Made by a program: the position numbers and the translations under genes. Below are positions 5,370 through 11,462 of a stretch of DNA of 11,462 bases, piece after piece. The DNA is from an uncultured Oscillibacter sp. (GTDB taxonomy: Bacteria > Bacillota > Clostridia > Oscillospirales > Oscillospiraceae), in the NCBI GenBank assembly GCA_948435975.1, contig CAOJHG010000023.1, positions 1 through 11,462 of the forward strand. The letters run 5' to 3'. Under the pieces are notes generated by a model that was not told the origin of the DNA, ran no database searches, and saw only the letters and a list, made by a program, of their open reading frames with translations. Position 1 is the stretch's first letter. The number at the start of each line of letters is the position of its first letter.

Positions 5370-5473
5370 ACTGCAAAAGCCGTTTCTTTCAGGGCTTGTT
5401 CCTCTTTTTCAATCAGAATCCCGACAATCCGCTCAAGCTCCTTATGGCAAATCCCCCTGACATATGCGGTATC
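5366..5473 (-). pseudogene. Unrecognised minus-strand 3' gene remnant, 35 codons
   Basis: A frame without a usable start codon, opened by a TAG at 5474-5476, encodes YVRGICHKELERIVGILIEK and ends with a KEEQALKETAFAV tail at TGA 5368-5366. It looks like the C-terminal helix of a real protein. Its stop overlaps the ATG of the next fragment. The 5' part of the gene would lie where the terminator hairpin and the end of the dehydrogenase gene now are, so it has been lost. I cannot name the family. Confidence 0.35.
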
Positions 5474-5491
5474 CTAACGTCAGGGGGATTT
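5449..5491. terminator. Strong hairpin terminator closing the catabolic operon
   Basis: AAATCCCCCTGAC (5449-5461) pairs perfectly with GTCAGGGGGATTT (5479-5491), a 13-bp stem with a 17-base loop. On the plus strand it is followed by further T residues; on the minus strand the stem itself ends in TTTG. It lies about 30 bases beyond the stop of the dehydrogenase gene on the minus strand and at the end of the decayed patch on the plus strand, so it can serve both directions. Confidence 0.8.
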
Positions 5492-5520
5492 TTCGTATCT
5501 TCTATTTCATATAAACCATC

Positions 5521-6294
5521 TCAGCGCATATACATTCCTCCGTTGATGTCGATGGTAACGCCAGTGAGATAGCCTGCTTCCGGAGAGGCCAGATATACCA
5601 CCGCGTAGCCTACATCCTCACAGGTGCCGATTTTCCCCATCGGAATCCGTGAAATCGTGTCGTCCATGCGGTGAGGGTCCGATTTCACCAGGATCTCATG
5701 AAGCGTCTCCGTCATATGGACCCCCGGCGCTACGCAATTCACCGTAATGCCGTCCTTGGCTACAGTCCTGGCAAGCGTCTTGGCAAACGATACCTGCGCC
5801 CCCTTTGTCGCGGCATAGTGGACCTGTCCGAACAGAGCGCCCTGCTGTCCCACCAGAGAGGCCGTCATGATGATGCGCCCATAGTGATTGCGCTTCATCA
5901 GAGGGATGGCGTATTTGCTGCACAGGAAACCGCTGGTCAGATTGTTGTTCTGAATCCGCTGCCACTCCTCCAGCGTCATATCGTAGATGTTGAAGTTGCT
6001 GTTCACTCCGGCGTTGTTGCAGAGGATATCCAGCCTGCCGAATGTCTCGTTCGCCGCGTTCATCATGGCCTGGACCTGCTCCTCGCTGCTCACGTCCGCC
6101 TGAATCACCAAGGCTCTGCGGCCAAAGGCACGGACCTCCTTCGCTACCTCTTCCGCACGGGAGGCCGAGTTCTCAGAGGTATAGTTCACGACCACATCCG
6201 CGCCGGCCTGGGCAAGACAGCGGGCCATGGCGGCTCCCAACCCCCGCGCAGAGCCGGTCACCAAAGCGCATCTTCCAGTCAAATCAAACAGCAT
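5521..6294 (-). CDS. Short-chain dehydrogenase/reductase (SDR) family oxidoreductase
   Basis: A 257-residue classical SDR that would oxidise a hydroxyl or reduce a ketone using NAD(H) or NADP(H). The cofactor motif TGSARGLG is at residues 13-20, D67 follows the third strand, NNAG is at 93-96, and the catalytic tetrad is complete: N118, S146, Y160 and K164. The C-terminus has the usual GYLTGVTIDINGG (about 241-253). It is of the FabG/glucose-dehydrogenase-like length and layout; the substrate cannot be deduced. The start was taken as ATG 6294, preceded by AAAAGGGG; an in-frame ATG at 6330 overlaps the upstream stop but lacks a suitably placed ribosome-binding site. It is the last gene of the minus-strand operon, 32 bases after the isomerase-like gene, and is followed by the hairpin at 5449-5491. 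Confidence 0.9.
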   Translation of the reverse strand: MLFDLTGRCALVTGSARGLGAAMARCLAQAGADVVVNYTSENSASRAEEVAKEVRAFGRRALVIQADVSSEEQVQAMMNAANETFGRLDILCNNAGVNSNFNIYDMTLEEWQRIQNNNLTSGFLCSKYAIPLMKRNHYGRIIMTASLVGQQGALFGQVHYAATKGAQVSFAKTLARTVAKDGITVNCVAPGVHMTETLHEILVKSDPHRMDDTISRIPMGKIGTCEDVGYAVVYLASPEAGYLTGVTIDINGGMYMR

Positions 6295-6326
6295 GACATA
6301 TTCCCCTTTTCTGTCTCCGTTTTTCC

Positions 6327-7739
6327 TCATACCTCATAATACTCGTATCCCATCAGTTCCGCATAATCCCGCAGCGCTTCCATATGGTTCCCCGCCGCCA
6401 CCGCAAAATGCTGAGTAACACCGATTTCCATCAGCCTCTGCGCCACCTGTGCCGACGTGCCGCTGCGGAACCGGACCCGGCCCTGGGTATAGCTGCACAG
6501 ATTCAATTCCTCCGGCACAGCGTCCGCCAGCAGAGCCGCCATTTTCAGCGTGCCTCCGCTCTGAGAGATATGGACGATGGTCTTTTCCCCAGGATGCAGG
6601 CAGTGCCAGGCAAAGGGCGCCCCCGCGTGCTTGTAGGACGTCTTCGCAAACCGTACATCCCGGGCGATTTTCGTCTTGCCCAGAGGGTCTGTGTAGTCGT
6701 TCGGCCCGCCATGGACCAGCACCATCGTTCCATCCCGGCGGTCAATATAGTCCATCTCCAGCATCAGCGTGTGCTTCCCGGACAGCTTCCGCAAAAGGTG
6801 TACTGCCAGGCAAGCTCCCAGGTCTCCCTCCGGCGTCACCGTGATATGGGGTCCGTCTGGCGTGGGAAGGAAGCCCGGACGAAGGCCGATATGCTCATAC
6901 AGCGTCTTGTCCACATCGTTCAGCGCCACAGCGGAAAGGCCATAGTCCACCGCAATATCCTCCACCGCCAAGGACGCCCGGACCGATGCCTGAAAATGAA
7001 CCGGGTCCACATCCTCCAGTACCTCATAGCCATCCTCCAATTGACGGACACAGCGCTCCACACGCTCCTGAGATACCTTCTTGCAGTAGTCCTCCAGCGT
7101 GGCTACGGAAATAAACCGAAGCTCCGCGCCGGACGCCTGGAAAAAGAGATAGGGGTCCACGTAGGTACTCCACATCACCTCATTGTAAAACTCCAGCAGG
7201 CCGAAGCTCGCTTCCTTCATCTCGCTCCGCAGGACAGACGCCTGTGCGAAAACCCGCAGACGAGCCAGCACGGTATCCTGACTCCCTACCGCGTATTTCA
7301 GCATCGGACGGCGGAAACGGGCCGCAGAGCCGGAAGCCTCCAGTGCGCCTACCATGCTGCCGCTGCACAGGAACTGAACAAAGTCCCCCTCGTCCCAGGT
7401 ACTCTCAAAATCAATCTCCGGCTCAATGGAACCAAAGAGGACGGGGAGCGGATACATGTCCCGCAAAAAGCGTATCCAGTGAAAATCGTCCGACCAGGAG
7501 AGGTAGGAGGCAAACACACAGTCCACCTTTTCCCGATAGAAGGTATCCATCGCGGCCTTGACATCCTCCCTCTCGTAAATCTGCCCGGTCTCCACCACTT
7601 GGGCAAATTTTCCAATAGTCGCCGTCAGACGGTCCACAACGCGCTGCTGCCGGGCAGGATAACCGGCGGCGGTCTCCTCCCCCATGTGCCGGAAGCGGTT
7701 GGAACAAATCAGCAGCAATCCGATTTTAGGCTTTCTCAC
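6327..7739 (-). CDS. L-fucose/L-arabinose isomerase-like protein
   Basis: A 470-residue protein of the L-fucose/L-arabinose isomerase superfamily, enzymes that interconvert aldoses and ketoses with a divalent metal. The N-terminal half (KIGLLLICSN, then DCVFASYLSWSDD around 73-85) fits the Rossmann-like lobe. The C-terminal half retains plausible metal and catalytic residues: EGD at 304-306, LEMDYID at about 327-333, VHGG at 342-345 (H343) and QHFAVAAGNH at about 443-452. By family analogy E304, D330 or E328 and a histidine bind metal, but that mapping is inferred. The start is GTG 7739 with AAGGAG six bases upstream; an upstream ATG at 7841 would overlap the preceding gene by nearly 90 bases and is unlikely. 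It follows the dehydratase gene by 13 bases. The sugar substrate is unknown, and a non-isomerase role in this divergent group cannot be excluded. Confidence 0.8.
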   Translation of the reverse strand: MRKPKIGLLLICSNRFRHMGEETAAGYPARQQRVVDRLTATIGKFAQVVETGQIYEREDVKAAMDTFYREKVDCVFASYLSWSDDFHWIRFLRDMYPLPVLFGSIEPEIDFESTWDEGDFVQFLCSGSMVGALEASGSAARFRRPMLKYAVGSQDTVLARLRVFAQASVLRSEMKEASFGLLEFYNEVMWSTYVDPYLFFQASGAELRFISVATLEDYCKKVSQERVERCVRQLEDGYEVLEDVDPVHFQASVRASLAVEDIAVDYGLSAVALNDVDKTLYEHIGLRPGFLPTPDGPHITVTPEGDLGACLAVHLLRKLSGKHTLMLEMDYIDRRDGTMVLVHGGPNDYTDPLGKTKIARDVRFAKTSYKHAGAPFAWHCLHPGEKTIVHISQSGGTLKMAALLADAVPEELNLCSYTQGRVRFRSGTSAQVAQRLMEIGVTQHFAVAAGNHMEALRDYAELMGYEYYEV

Positions 7740-7752
7740 AGAAGGCTCCTTT

Positions 7753-8907
7753 CTACCAGTCCGCCACGCTGCCATCCTCAAACAGCAGGCGGGGCGTCTC
7801 CCAGCTCCCGTCAAACCGGAGCGCCTCCAACGCGTCTTCATCTATCTCAATGCCCAGGCCAGGCCCCTCCGGAATCCGTATACACCCGTCCGGCCCAATC
7901 TGGAAGGGCGTTTTCAAAATCCCCTCGCCCAAATCCCGGTGGTCCGGCATTCCAGGGTGCTCCTGGGCCAGCAGATTCGGTACGCAGGCATCCAACTGGA
8001 GGCAGGCGGCCAGAGAGACGGGGCCCAGAGGATTATGGGGCGCAATCTGCATGTGGTACGTCTCCGCCATGGCCGCAATTTTCCGGGCCTCAAAAATGCC
8101 GCCGCAGTGACACAGATCCGGCTGTACCACAGATACGGCCTGCTTTTCGATCAGCTCCCGGAAGCCCCACTTTGTATACAGGCGCTCTCCGGCGGCAATG
8201 GGAATAGAAGTGCTCCTGGACACCCGGACCATCTCTTCCACGTTCTCTGGCAGGGCGGGTTCCTCTGCAAACAGGGGATAATAAGGCTCCAACGCTTTTA
8301 GAAGGCGGATGGACATTGCGGGGCTGACTCTGCCATGGAAGTCGATAGCAAGGTCTGTCTTTCGGCCAATCCGCTCCCGGACAGCGGCGAACCGTTCTGC
8401 CACCCGGTCCACCATATCCAGGCTGTCAATAGGACGGACCGGCGGAATGATGGAATACTTCATGGCGGTAAATCCCTCCCGCAGACGCTGGCCCGCAATC
8501 TCCAGCATTTCACTGACAGGAAACTCTCCCGGATGTCCTGTGGGCTTCAAATGGCCATACATCCGGACCCGGTCCCGGCAGGCGCCGCCCAGCAGCTCGT
8601 ATACAGGCGCATGGTAATATTTCCCCTTTATATCCCACAGGGCCATTTCCACGCCGGAAACCGCACTGCACAGCACCGGCCCGCCACGGTAAAACGTCCC
8701 CCGATACATCTGCTGCCACAGGTGCTCAATCCGCAGAGGGTCCGCGCCAATCAAAATGGGACGCAGCTCCTCCACCGCCGCTTCCACTGTCCGGGAGCGT
8801 CCCTCCAGCACCGGTTCTCCCCAGCCGCAGAGTCCCTGGTCCGTCTCCAGCTTCAAAAACATCCACCGGGGGCGAATATGAATCATCTTGATATCCGTGA
8901 TCTTCAT
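7753..8907 (-). CDS. dgoD: D-galactonate dehydratase family protein (enolase superfamily)
   Basis: A 384-residue enzyme close to E. coli D-galactonate dehydratase (382 residues), which removes water from D-galactonate to give 2-keto-3-deoxy-D-galactonate. The resemblance is strong through the N-terminal capping domain (PRWMFLKLETDQGLCGWGEP, about 13-32; EGRSRTVEAAV, about 35-45; FYRGGPVL). The expected active-site set is present: D189 and H191 in DFHGRV, E215 in AEEP, E241 in AAGER, D264 and H268-region PDLCHCGG, H291 in APHNPLGP, and E316. E. coli equivalents are D183, H185, E209, E235, H285 and E310. The C-terminus also matches (PGLGIEIDE, DGSVADW). The ATG at 8907 is 6 bases past the upstream stop; the nearest GGAGG is 14 bases away, so translational coupling is likely. 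Substrate could be another aldonate; the family call is firm, the exact one less so. Confidence 0.87.
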   Translation of the reverse strand: MKITDIKMIHIRPRWMFLKLETDQGLCGWGEPVLEGRSRTVEAAVEELRPILIGADPLRIEHLWQQMYRGTFYRGGPVLCSAVSGVEMALWDIKGKYYHAPVYELLGGACRDRVRMYGHLKPTGHPGEFPVSEMLEIAGQRLREGFTAMKYSIIPPVRPIDSLDMVDRVAERFAAVRERIGRKTDLAIDFHGRVSPAMSIRLLKALEPYYPLFAEEPALPENVEEMVRVSRSTSIPIAAGERLYTKWGFRELIEKQAVSVVQPDLCHCGGIFEARKIAAMAETYHMQIAPHNPLGPVSLAACLQLDACVPNLLAQEHPGMPDHRDLGEGILKTPFQIGPDGCIRIPEGPGLGIEIDEDALEALRFDGSWETPRLLFEDGSVADW

Positions 8908-8913
8908 ACTCTG

Positions 8914-10095
8914 TCAGCCATCCTCCAAACCGATAAAATAGGTGCAGGACTGATTTGCCGGCCGGATGTCTGTCAGCGTTCCTTTGTAGTGCCGCAAATC
9001 AATGGGCTGGAAGGGATAGCGCTTGCAGGCGTCCTCCCGCAGAGTCAGTCCCAGCCCCAGACCCTCTGGAATGCGGATGCAGCCGTCCTCAAACCGCACC
9101 TGCTCATCTGTCAATTCCGCCCGCCATTTCACATCCGTCAGCATGATTTCCAGAATCCGGAACCCAGGCAGACTGGCGGCCAGATGAAGCGTGGCGGCGT
9201 TGGCGACGGGTCCGCTGGGATTGTGGGGAGCCAGCGCCACATAGCAGGCCTCCGCCATCGCCGCCATTTTCTGAATCGCGGAGATGCCGCCGCAGTGGCT
9301 TACATCCGGCTGAGCGTAGTCGGCGCAGCCCTTGTCCAGAAACTCCCGGAACTGGGCAGGGGAATAGATGCGCTCTCCGGCGGCGATGGGAACCGGAGAC
9401 CTTCGCCGGACCTCCGCCAGCGCATCCAGGCTGTCCGGCGGGGTCGGCTCCTCCAGGAACAGCGGGTCGAAAGGCTTCATGGCATGGGCGGCCTGAATGC
9501 TGGTGGCGATGTCAAACCGGCCATGACACTCAATCAGCAGGTCAACGCCGTTCCCCACCGCGTCCCGGACCGCTTCCACAATGGCGGCAGAGCGGGAAAG
9601 CTCCTGACGGCTCAACTGGAGATACGCCTTTCCAAAGGGGTCCCACTTCAAGGCGGTGACTCCCTTCGCAACGGCGGCACGTGCTGCGGCGGCAAAGTCC
9701 TCCGGCTCCCTGGCCCCGGAAAACCAGCCGTTGGCGTACATCCGCACCTGGTCCCGGACCCGCCCGCCCAGCAGCTCGTAGACCGGCACACCGCACAGCT
9801 TCGCCTTAATATCCCACAGGGCGATATTGACCGCGGAAAGAGCGCTTTGCAGTACCGGCCCCGTCCGCCAGTAGGAATCCCGGTACAGCTCGTGGCAGAT
9901 GCGCTCCACTTCCCGGGGGTCCTGGCCCAGAAGCACCCGGCGGATGTCCTCCAGGGCTCCCAGCAGGGCGTGTTCCTTATATTCCAGCGTTCCCTCTCCC
10001 ACACCGGAGATCCCCGCGTCCGTCTCGAGCTGCACAAAAACGAAGTTGGTGCGGAAGGCGAATACGGTAAATGTCTTCAGGTCGGTGATCTTCAT
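8914..10095 (-). CDS. Mandelate racemase/muconate lactonizing enzyme family dehydratase
   Basis: A 393-residue member of the enolase superfamily, related to but clearly different from the DgoD homologue next to it. Such enzymes abstract a proton next to a carboxylate and mostly dehydrate sugar acids. Visible features: N-terminal domain with LETDAGISGVGEGTLE (about 23-38), K150 at the end of the second barrel strand (TALKWD), IECHGRF (188-194), LEEPTPP (214-220), AAGER (238-242), QPDVSHCGG (262-270), APHNPSGP (289-296) and E316 in LEIM. The first metal ligand position holds glutamate (E189) where the neighbour has aspartate. The C-terminus (from about 365) is longer than in DgoD. The start is ATG 10095, with AGGGGG six bases upstream; an ATG at 10125 would overlap the previous gene. 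It lies 10 bases after the hydrolase gene. The substrate is unknown; an aldonate is likely. Confidence 0.85.
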   Translation of the reverse strand: MKITDLKTFTVFAFRTNFVFVQLETDAGISGVGEGTLEYKEHALLGALEDIRRVLLGQDPREVERICHELYRDSYWRTGPVLQSALSAVNIALWDIKAKLCGVPVYELLGGRVRDQVRMYANGWFSGAREPEDFAAAARAAVAKGVTALKWDPFGKAYLQLSRQELSRSAAIVEAVRDAVGNGVDLLIECHGRFDIATSIQAAHAMKPFDPLFLEEPTPPDSLDALAEVRRRSPVPIAAGERIYSPAQFREFLDKGCADYAQPDVSHCGGISAIQKMAAMAEACYVALAPHNPSGPVANAATLHLAASLPGFRILEIMLTDVKWRAELTDEQVRFEDGCIRIPEGLGLGLTLREDACKRYPFQPIDLRHYKGTLTDIRPANQSCTYFIGLEDG

Positions 10096-10105
10096 ATTCT
10101 TCCCC

Positions 10106-10816
10106 CTAAATCTCAAACTCTTCATAGTGCCTGGGCGTCAGAACCCGGATGGGGTCCTCCGGCGGGAACTGCCGGGTAAACGCCTCGACAGGACAGCCAT
10201 AAGCCTGGAACATCTCCCAGTGCATGGGCAGGACCGTCTTAGGGGCCAGAGCGCGGGTCAGACGGGCGGCGTCCACGGGGTTCATATTGTAGCCGCTTCC
10301 ATTGATTGGCAGGAGAAGCACATCCGCTCCCCAGGGCAGTTCCTCCAGAAGCCGCCGGTGATACATGGTGTCACCCGTGTGGCAGAGGACCCGGTCTTCT
10401 CCCCCGGCAACCACGCCTATGGGGCATCCGCCGCTGTGGGCCGCGTAAACCGCCCGAAAGCGCAAGGTCCCCAGAGTGATTTCAACCCCTGGCTCAAACA
10501 GCATGTAATTTCCCGCACGCCCGTACCGGCTCCGCAGACTGTCCAGCACGGCCAGCGGCGCCAGGATATCGACCGATTCATTCGCGGCCAGCAGCGGGTC
10601 CAGCGTGCCGAAATCCATGTGGTCCCCGTGAGGATGGGTCAGCACCAGGATATCTACATGAGATTCCAGCAGAGAGGAGTCAATGGGGACCTCCCGCCGG
10701 TAGCTCTCTCCCCTTTGCAGCCGCAGAGAATCCGATAAATAGGGGTCAATCAGGACCACAGCGCCCGCCGCCGTCCGCAGGCGAAATCCCGCCTGGCCCA
10801 GCCAAGTCAGCCTCAT
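10106..10816 (-). CDS. Metallo-beta-lactamase fold hydrolase, UlaG-like
   Basis: A 236-residue MBL-fold protein of the UlaG/RNase Z-like small hydrolase group. It has the start typical of the group, LTWLGQAGFRL, then the metal motif THPHGDHMD with H61, H63, D65 and H66, a histidine at 127 (YAAHSGG), D149 in HTGDT and H199 in PMHWEMF, so a two-metal site can be completed. UlaG itself opens L-ascorbate 6-phosphate lactone; in this setting, among sugar-acid dehydratases, a lactonase role is attractive but is only inferred. The ATG at 10816 has a strong AGGAGGAGA site six bases upstream. It is the first enzyme gene after the transporter gene, separated from it by 122 bases containing a hairpin, and it is followed closely by the dehydratases. 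Confidence 0.85.
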   Translation of the reverse strand: MRLTWLGQAGFRLRTAAGAVVLIDPYLSDSLRLQRGESYRREVPIDSSLLESHVDILVLTHPHGDHMDFGTLDPLLAANESVDILAPLAVLDSLRSRYGRAGNYMLFEPGVEITLGTLRFRAVYAAHSGGCPIGVVAGGEDRVLCHTGDTMYHRRLLEELPWGADVLLLPINGSGYNMNPVDAARLTRALAPKTVLPMHWEMFQAYGCPVEAFTRQFPPEDPIRVLTPRHYEEFEI

Positions 10817-10893
10817 ATGTATCTCCTCCTCTGAAAGTATCCAAAGCGGCGGGGTCTGGCAGAAGCGTCCCTCCGCCCGGCCCCATCGCTTCA

Positions 10894-10927
10894 GATACAG
10901 CGGGCATCCAGGTTCACCCGCTGTATC
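10894..10927. repeat. Perfect inverted repeat between the transporter and enzyme genes
   Basis: GATACAGCGGG (10894-10904) pairs with CCCGCTGTATC (10917-10927), an 11-bp perfect stem and a 12-base loop, 11 bases beyond the stop of the solute-binding protein gene. No T-run follows on either strand, so a simple intrinsic terminator is unlikely. It may be a processing or 3'-end protecting structure that lets the transporter message accumulate above the enzymes, or a protein-binding site. Confidence 0.6.
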
Positions 10928-10938
10928 AGAGCTGTCGT

Positions 10939-11462
10939 TCAGCCGTTGACGATTTCCATGGCCTGTTCCAGGAGCTCGCTGTAGCCGTTGCTCTCCGCAC
11001 TGCTGGACCAGTAAGGGGTAAACAGGTCAATCAGCTCCTGGCGGTCCTCAAACTCCGTGATGTTGCAGCCCTCATCTGTCAATTTCTGCTGGTAGCCATC
11101 CTCATTGCCCATGACGGTCTCATTCAGTTCCTCCTGACACTTCGCCCAGGTATCCCGCATCAGCTTCTGCGTGGCCTCGTTCAAACTGTTCCACTTGTCC
11201 ACATTGATTGTAGGCCCAATGATGGAAATCATATGGCGGGAAAGACAGATATTCTCGCCCAGCGTATAGAAGCCCTGGGTGTAGAACGCCTCCAAGCCGG
11301 ACTCTACGCCGTCCACAATGCCGGACTGCATCGCGGTATACGCCTCGCTCCAGGTAATCACGTTGGGACTCATGCCCAAAGTGTTGAAGGTGTCCAGATA
11401 GATATCCGAGCCGGGGGAACGGAGCTTGAAATTTTTGCAGTCGGCTACAGATGTGATGGGCT
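10939..11462 (-). CDS. TRAP transporter solute-binding protein, DctP family (C-terminal part, runs off right edge)
   Basis: The last 174 residues of a DctP-type solute-binding protein; the 5' part lies beyond the window. In tripartite (TRAP) transporters this extracytoplasmic protein delivers a carboxylate-containing ligand, often a sugar acid, to a DctQ/DctM membrane pair driven by a sodium gradient. The visible part includes CKNFKLRSPGSDIYLDTF near the right edge, with the family's arginine in KLRSPGS that typically binds the substrate carboxylate, then GMSPNVITWSEAYTAMQSG and VDGVESGLEAFY, the usual DctP pattern (W-x-E-x-Y-x-A-x-x-x-G-x-V-D-G). The C-terminal helices end at TGA 10941-10939. 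Reading continues in frame through 11379, so that ATG is internal. It heads the visible catabolic gene set; membrane subunits are not in the window. Confidence 0.9.
   Translation of the reverse strand, partial: PITSVADCKNFKLRSPGSDIYLDTFNTLGMSPNVITWSEAYTAMQSGIVDGVESGLEAFYTQGFYTLGENICLSRHMISIIGPTINVDKWNSLNEATQKLMRDTWAKCQEELNETVMGNEDGYQQKLTDEGCNITEFEDRQELIDLFTPYWSSSAESNGYSELLEQAMEIVNG

Noticed and set aside
6384..8207. A 607-codon open frame on the plus strand
   Set aside because: It is antisense to the isomerase-like and dgoD genes, has no ribosome-binding site or recognisable motif, and shows shadow-type composition.
8335..10179. A 614-codon open frame on the plus strand
   Set aside because: It lies antisense to the two dehydratase genes, which have full active-site motifs and ribosome-binding sites. 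Its translation is rich in His, Arg, Pro and Gln without any domain pattern, as expected opposite G+C-rich coding sequence.

Overview
The window looks like chromosomal DNA of an anaerobic, spore-forming Firmicute of the clostridial type. By its fairly high G+C and the kinds of genes present, a gut Oscillospiraceae-like bacterium (Flavonifractor/Lawsonibacter/Oscillibacter group) is likely, but that placement is an inference. The clearest pointers are a sporulation sigma factor SigG at the left edge and a YlmC/YmxH-type PRC-barrel protein next to it.

Layout. 1-462 (-): 5' part of sigG, with an exact-looking SigF/SigG-class promoter upstream. 714-2290 (+): ylmC-like gene, an unrecognised 160-residue protein, then a LysE/RhtB-type exporter with its own promoter, closed by a terminator shared with the converging genes. 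2345-4375 (-): a two-gene sensory unit, a FIST-domain protein followed by a soluble methyl-accepting signalling protein. The second gene carries a one-base frameshift near its 5' end. A consensus SigA promoter lies just upstream of the FIST gene. A second good promoter on the same strand precedes a possible 41-residue small ORF. 4690-5500: a decayed patch with a 71-codon ORF, a broken metallophosphoesterase fragment on the + strand and two overlapping, unrecognised fragments on the - strand, bounded by a strong hairpin terminator. 5521-11462 (-): a catabolic operon read from right to left: TRAP solute-binding protein (partial, off the right edge), metallo-beta-lactamase-fold hydrolase of UlaG type, a mandelate racemase/enolase-superfamily dehydratase, a D-galactonate dehydratase (DgoD) homologue, an L-fucose/L-arabinose isomerase-like protein, and a short-chain dehydrogenase.

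How the parts work together. The right-hand operon has the makings of an uptake and breakdown route for a sugar acid or related carbohydrate: TRAP import, possible lactone hydrolysis, dehydration of aldonates to 2-keto-3-deoxy acids by two different dehydratases, sugar isomerisation and NAD(P)-dependent redox. No kinase or aldolase for the keto-deoxy acid is visible, so the pathway is incomplete here and its substrate is not settled. The FIST/MCP pair is probably a cytosolic chemosensory input, with FIST as the ligand-sensing partner, but the frameshift makes its present function doubtful. No rRNA, tRNA, CRISPR array or intact insertion sequence was seen.
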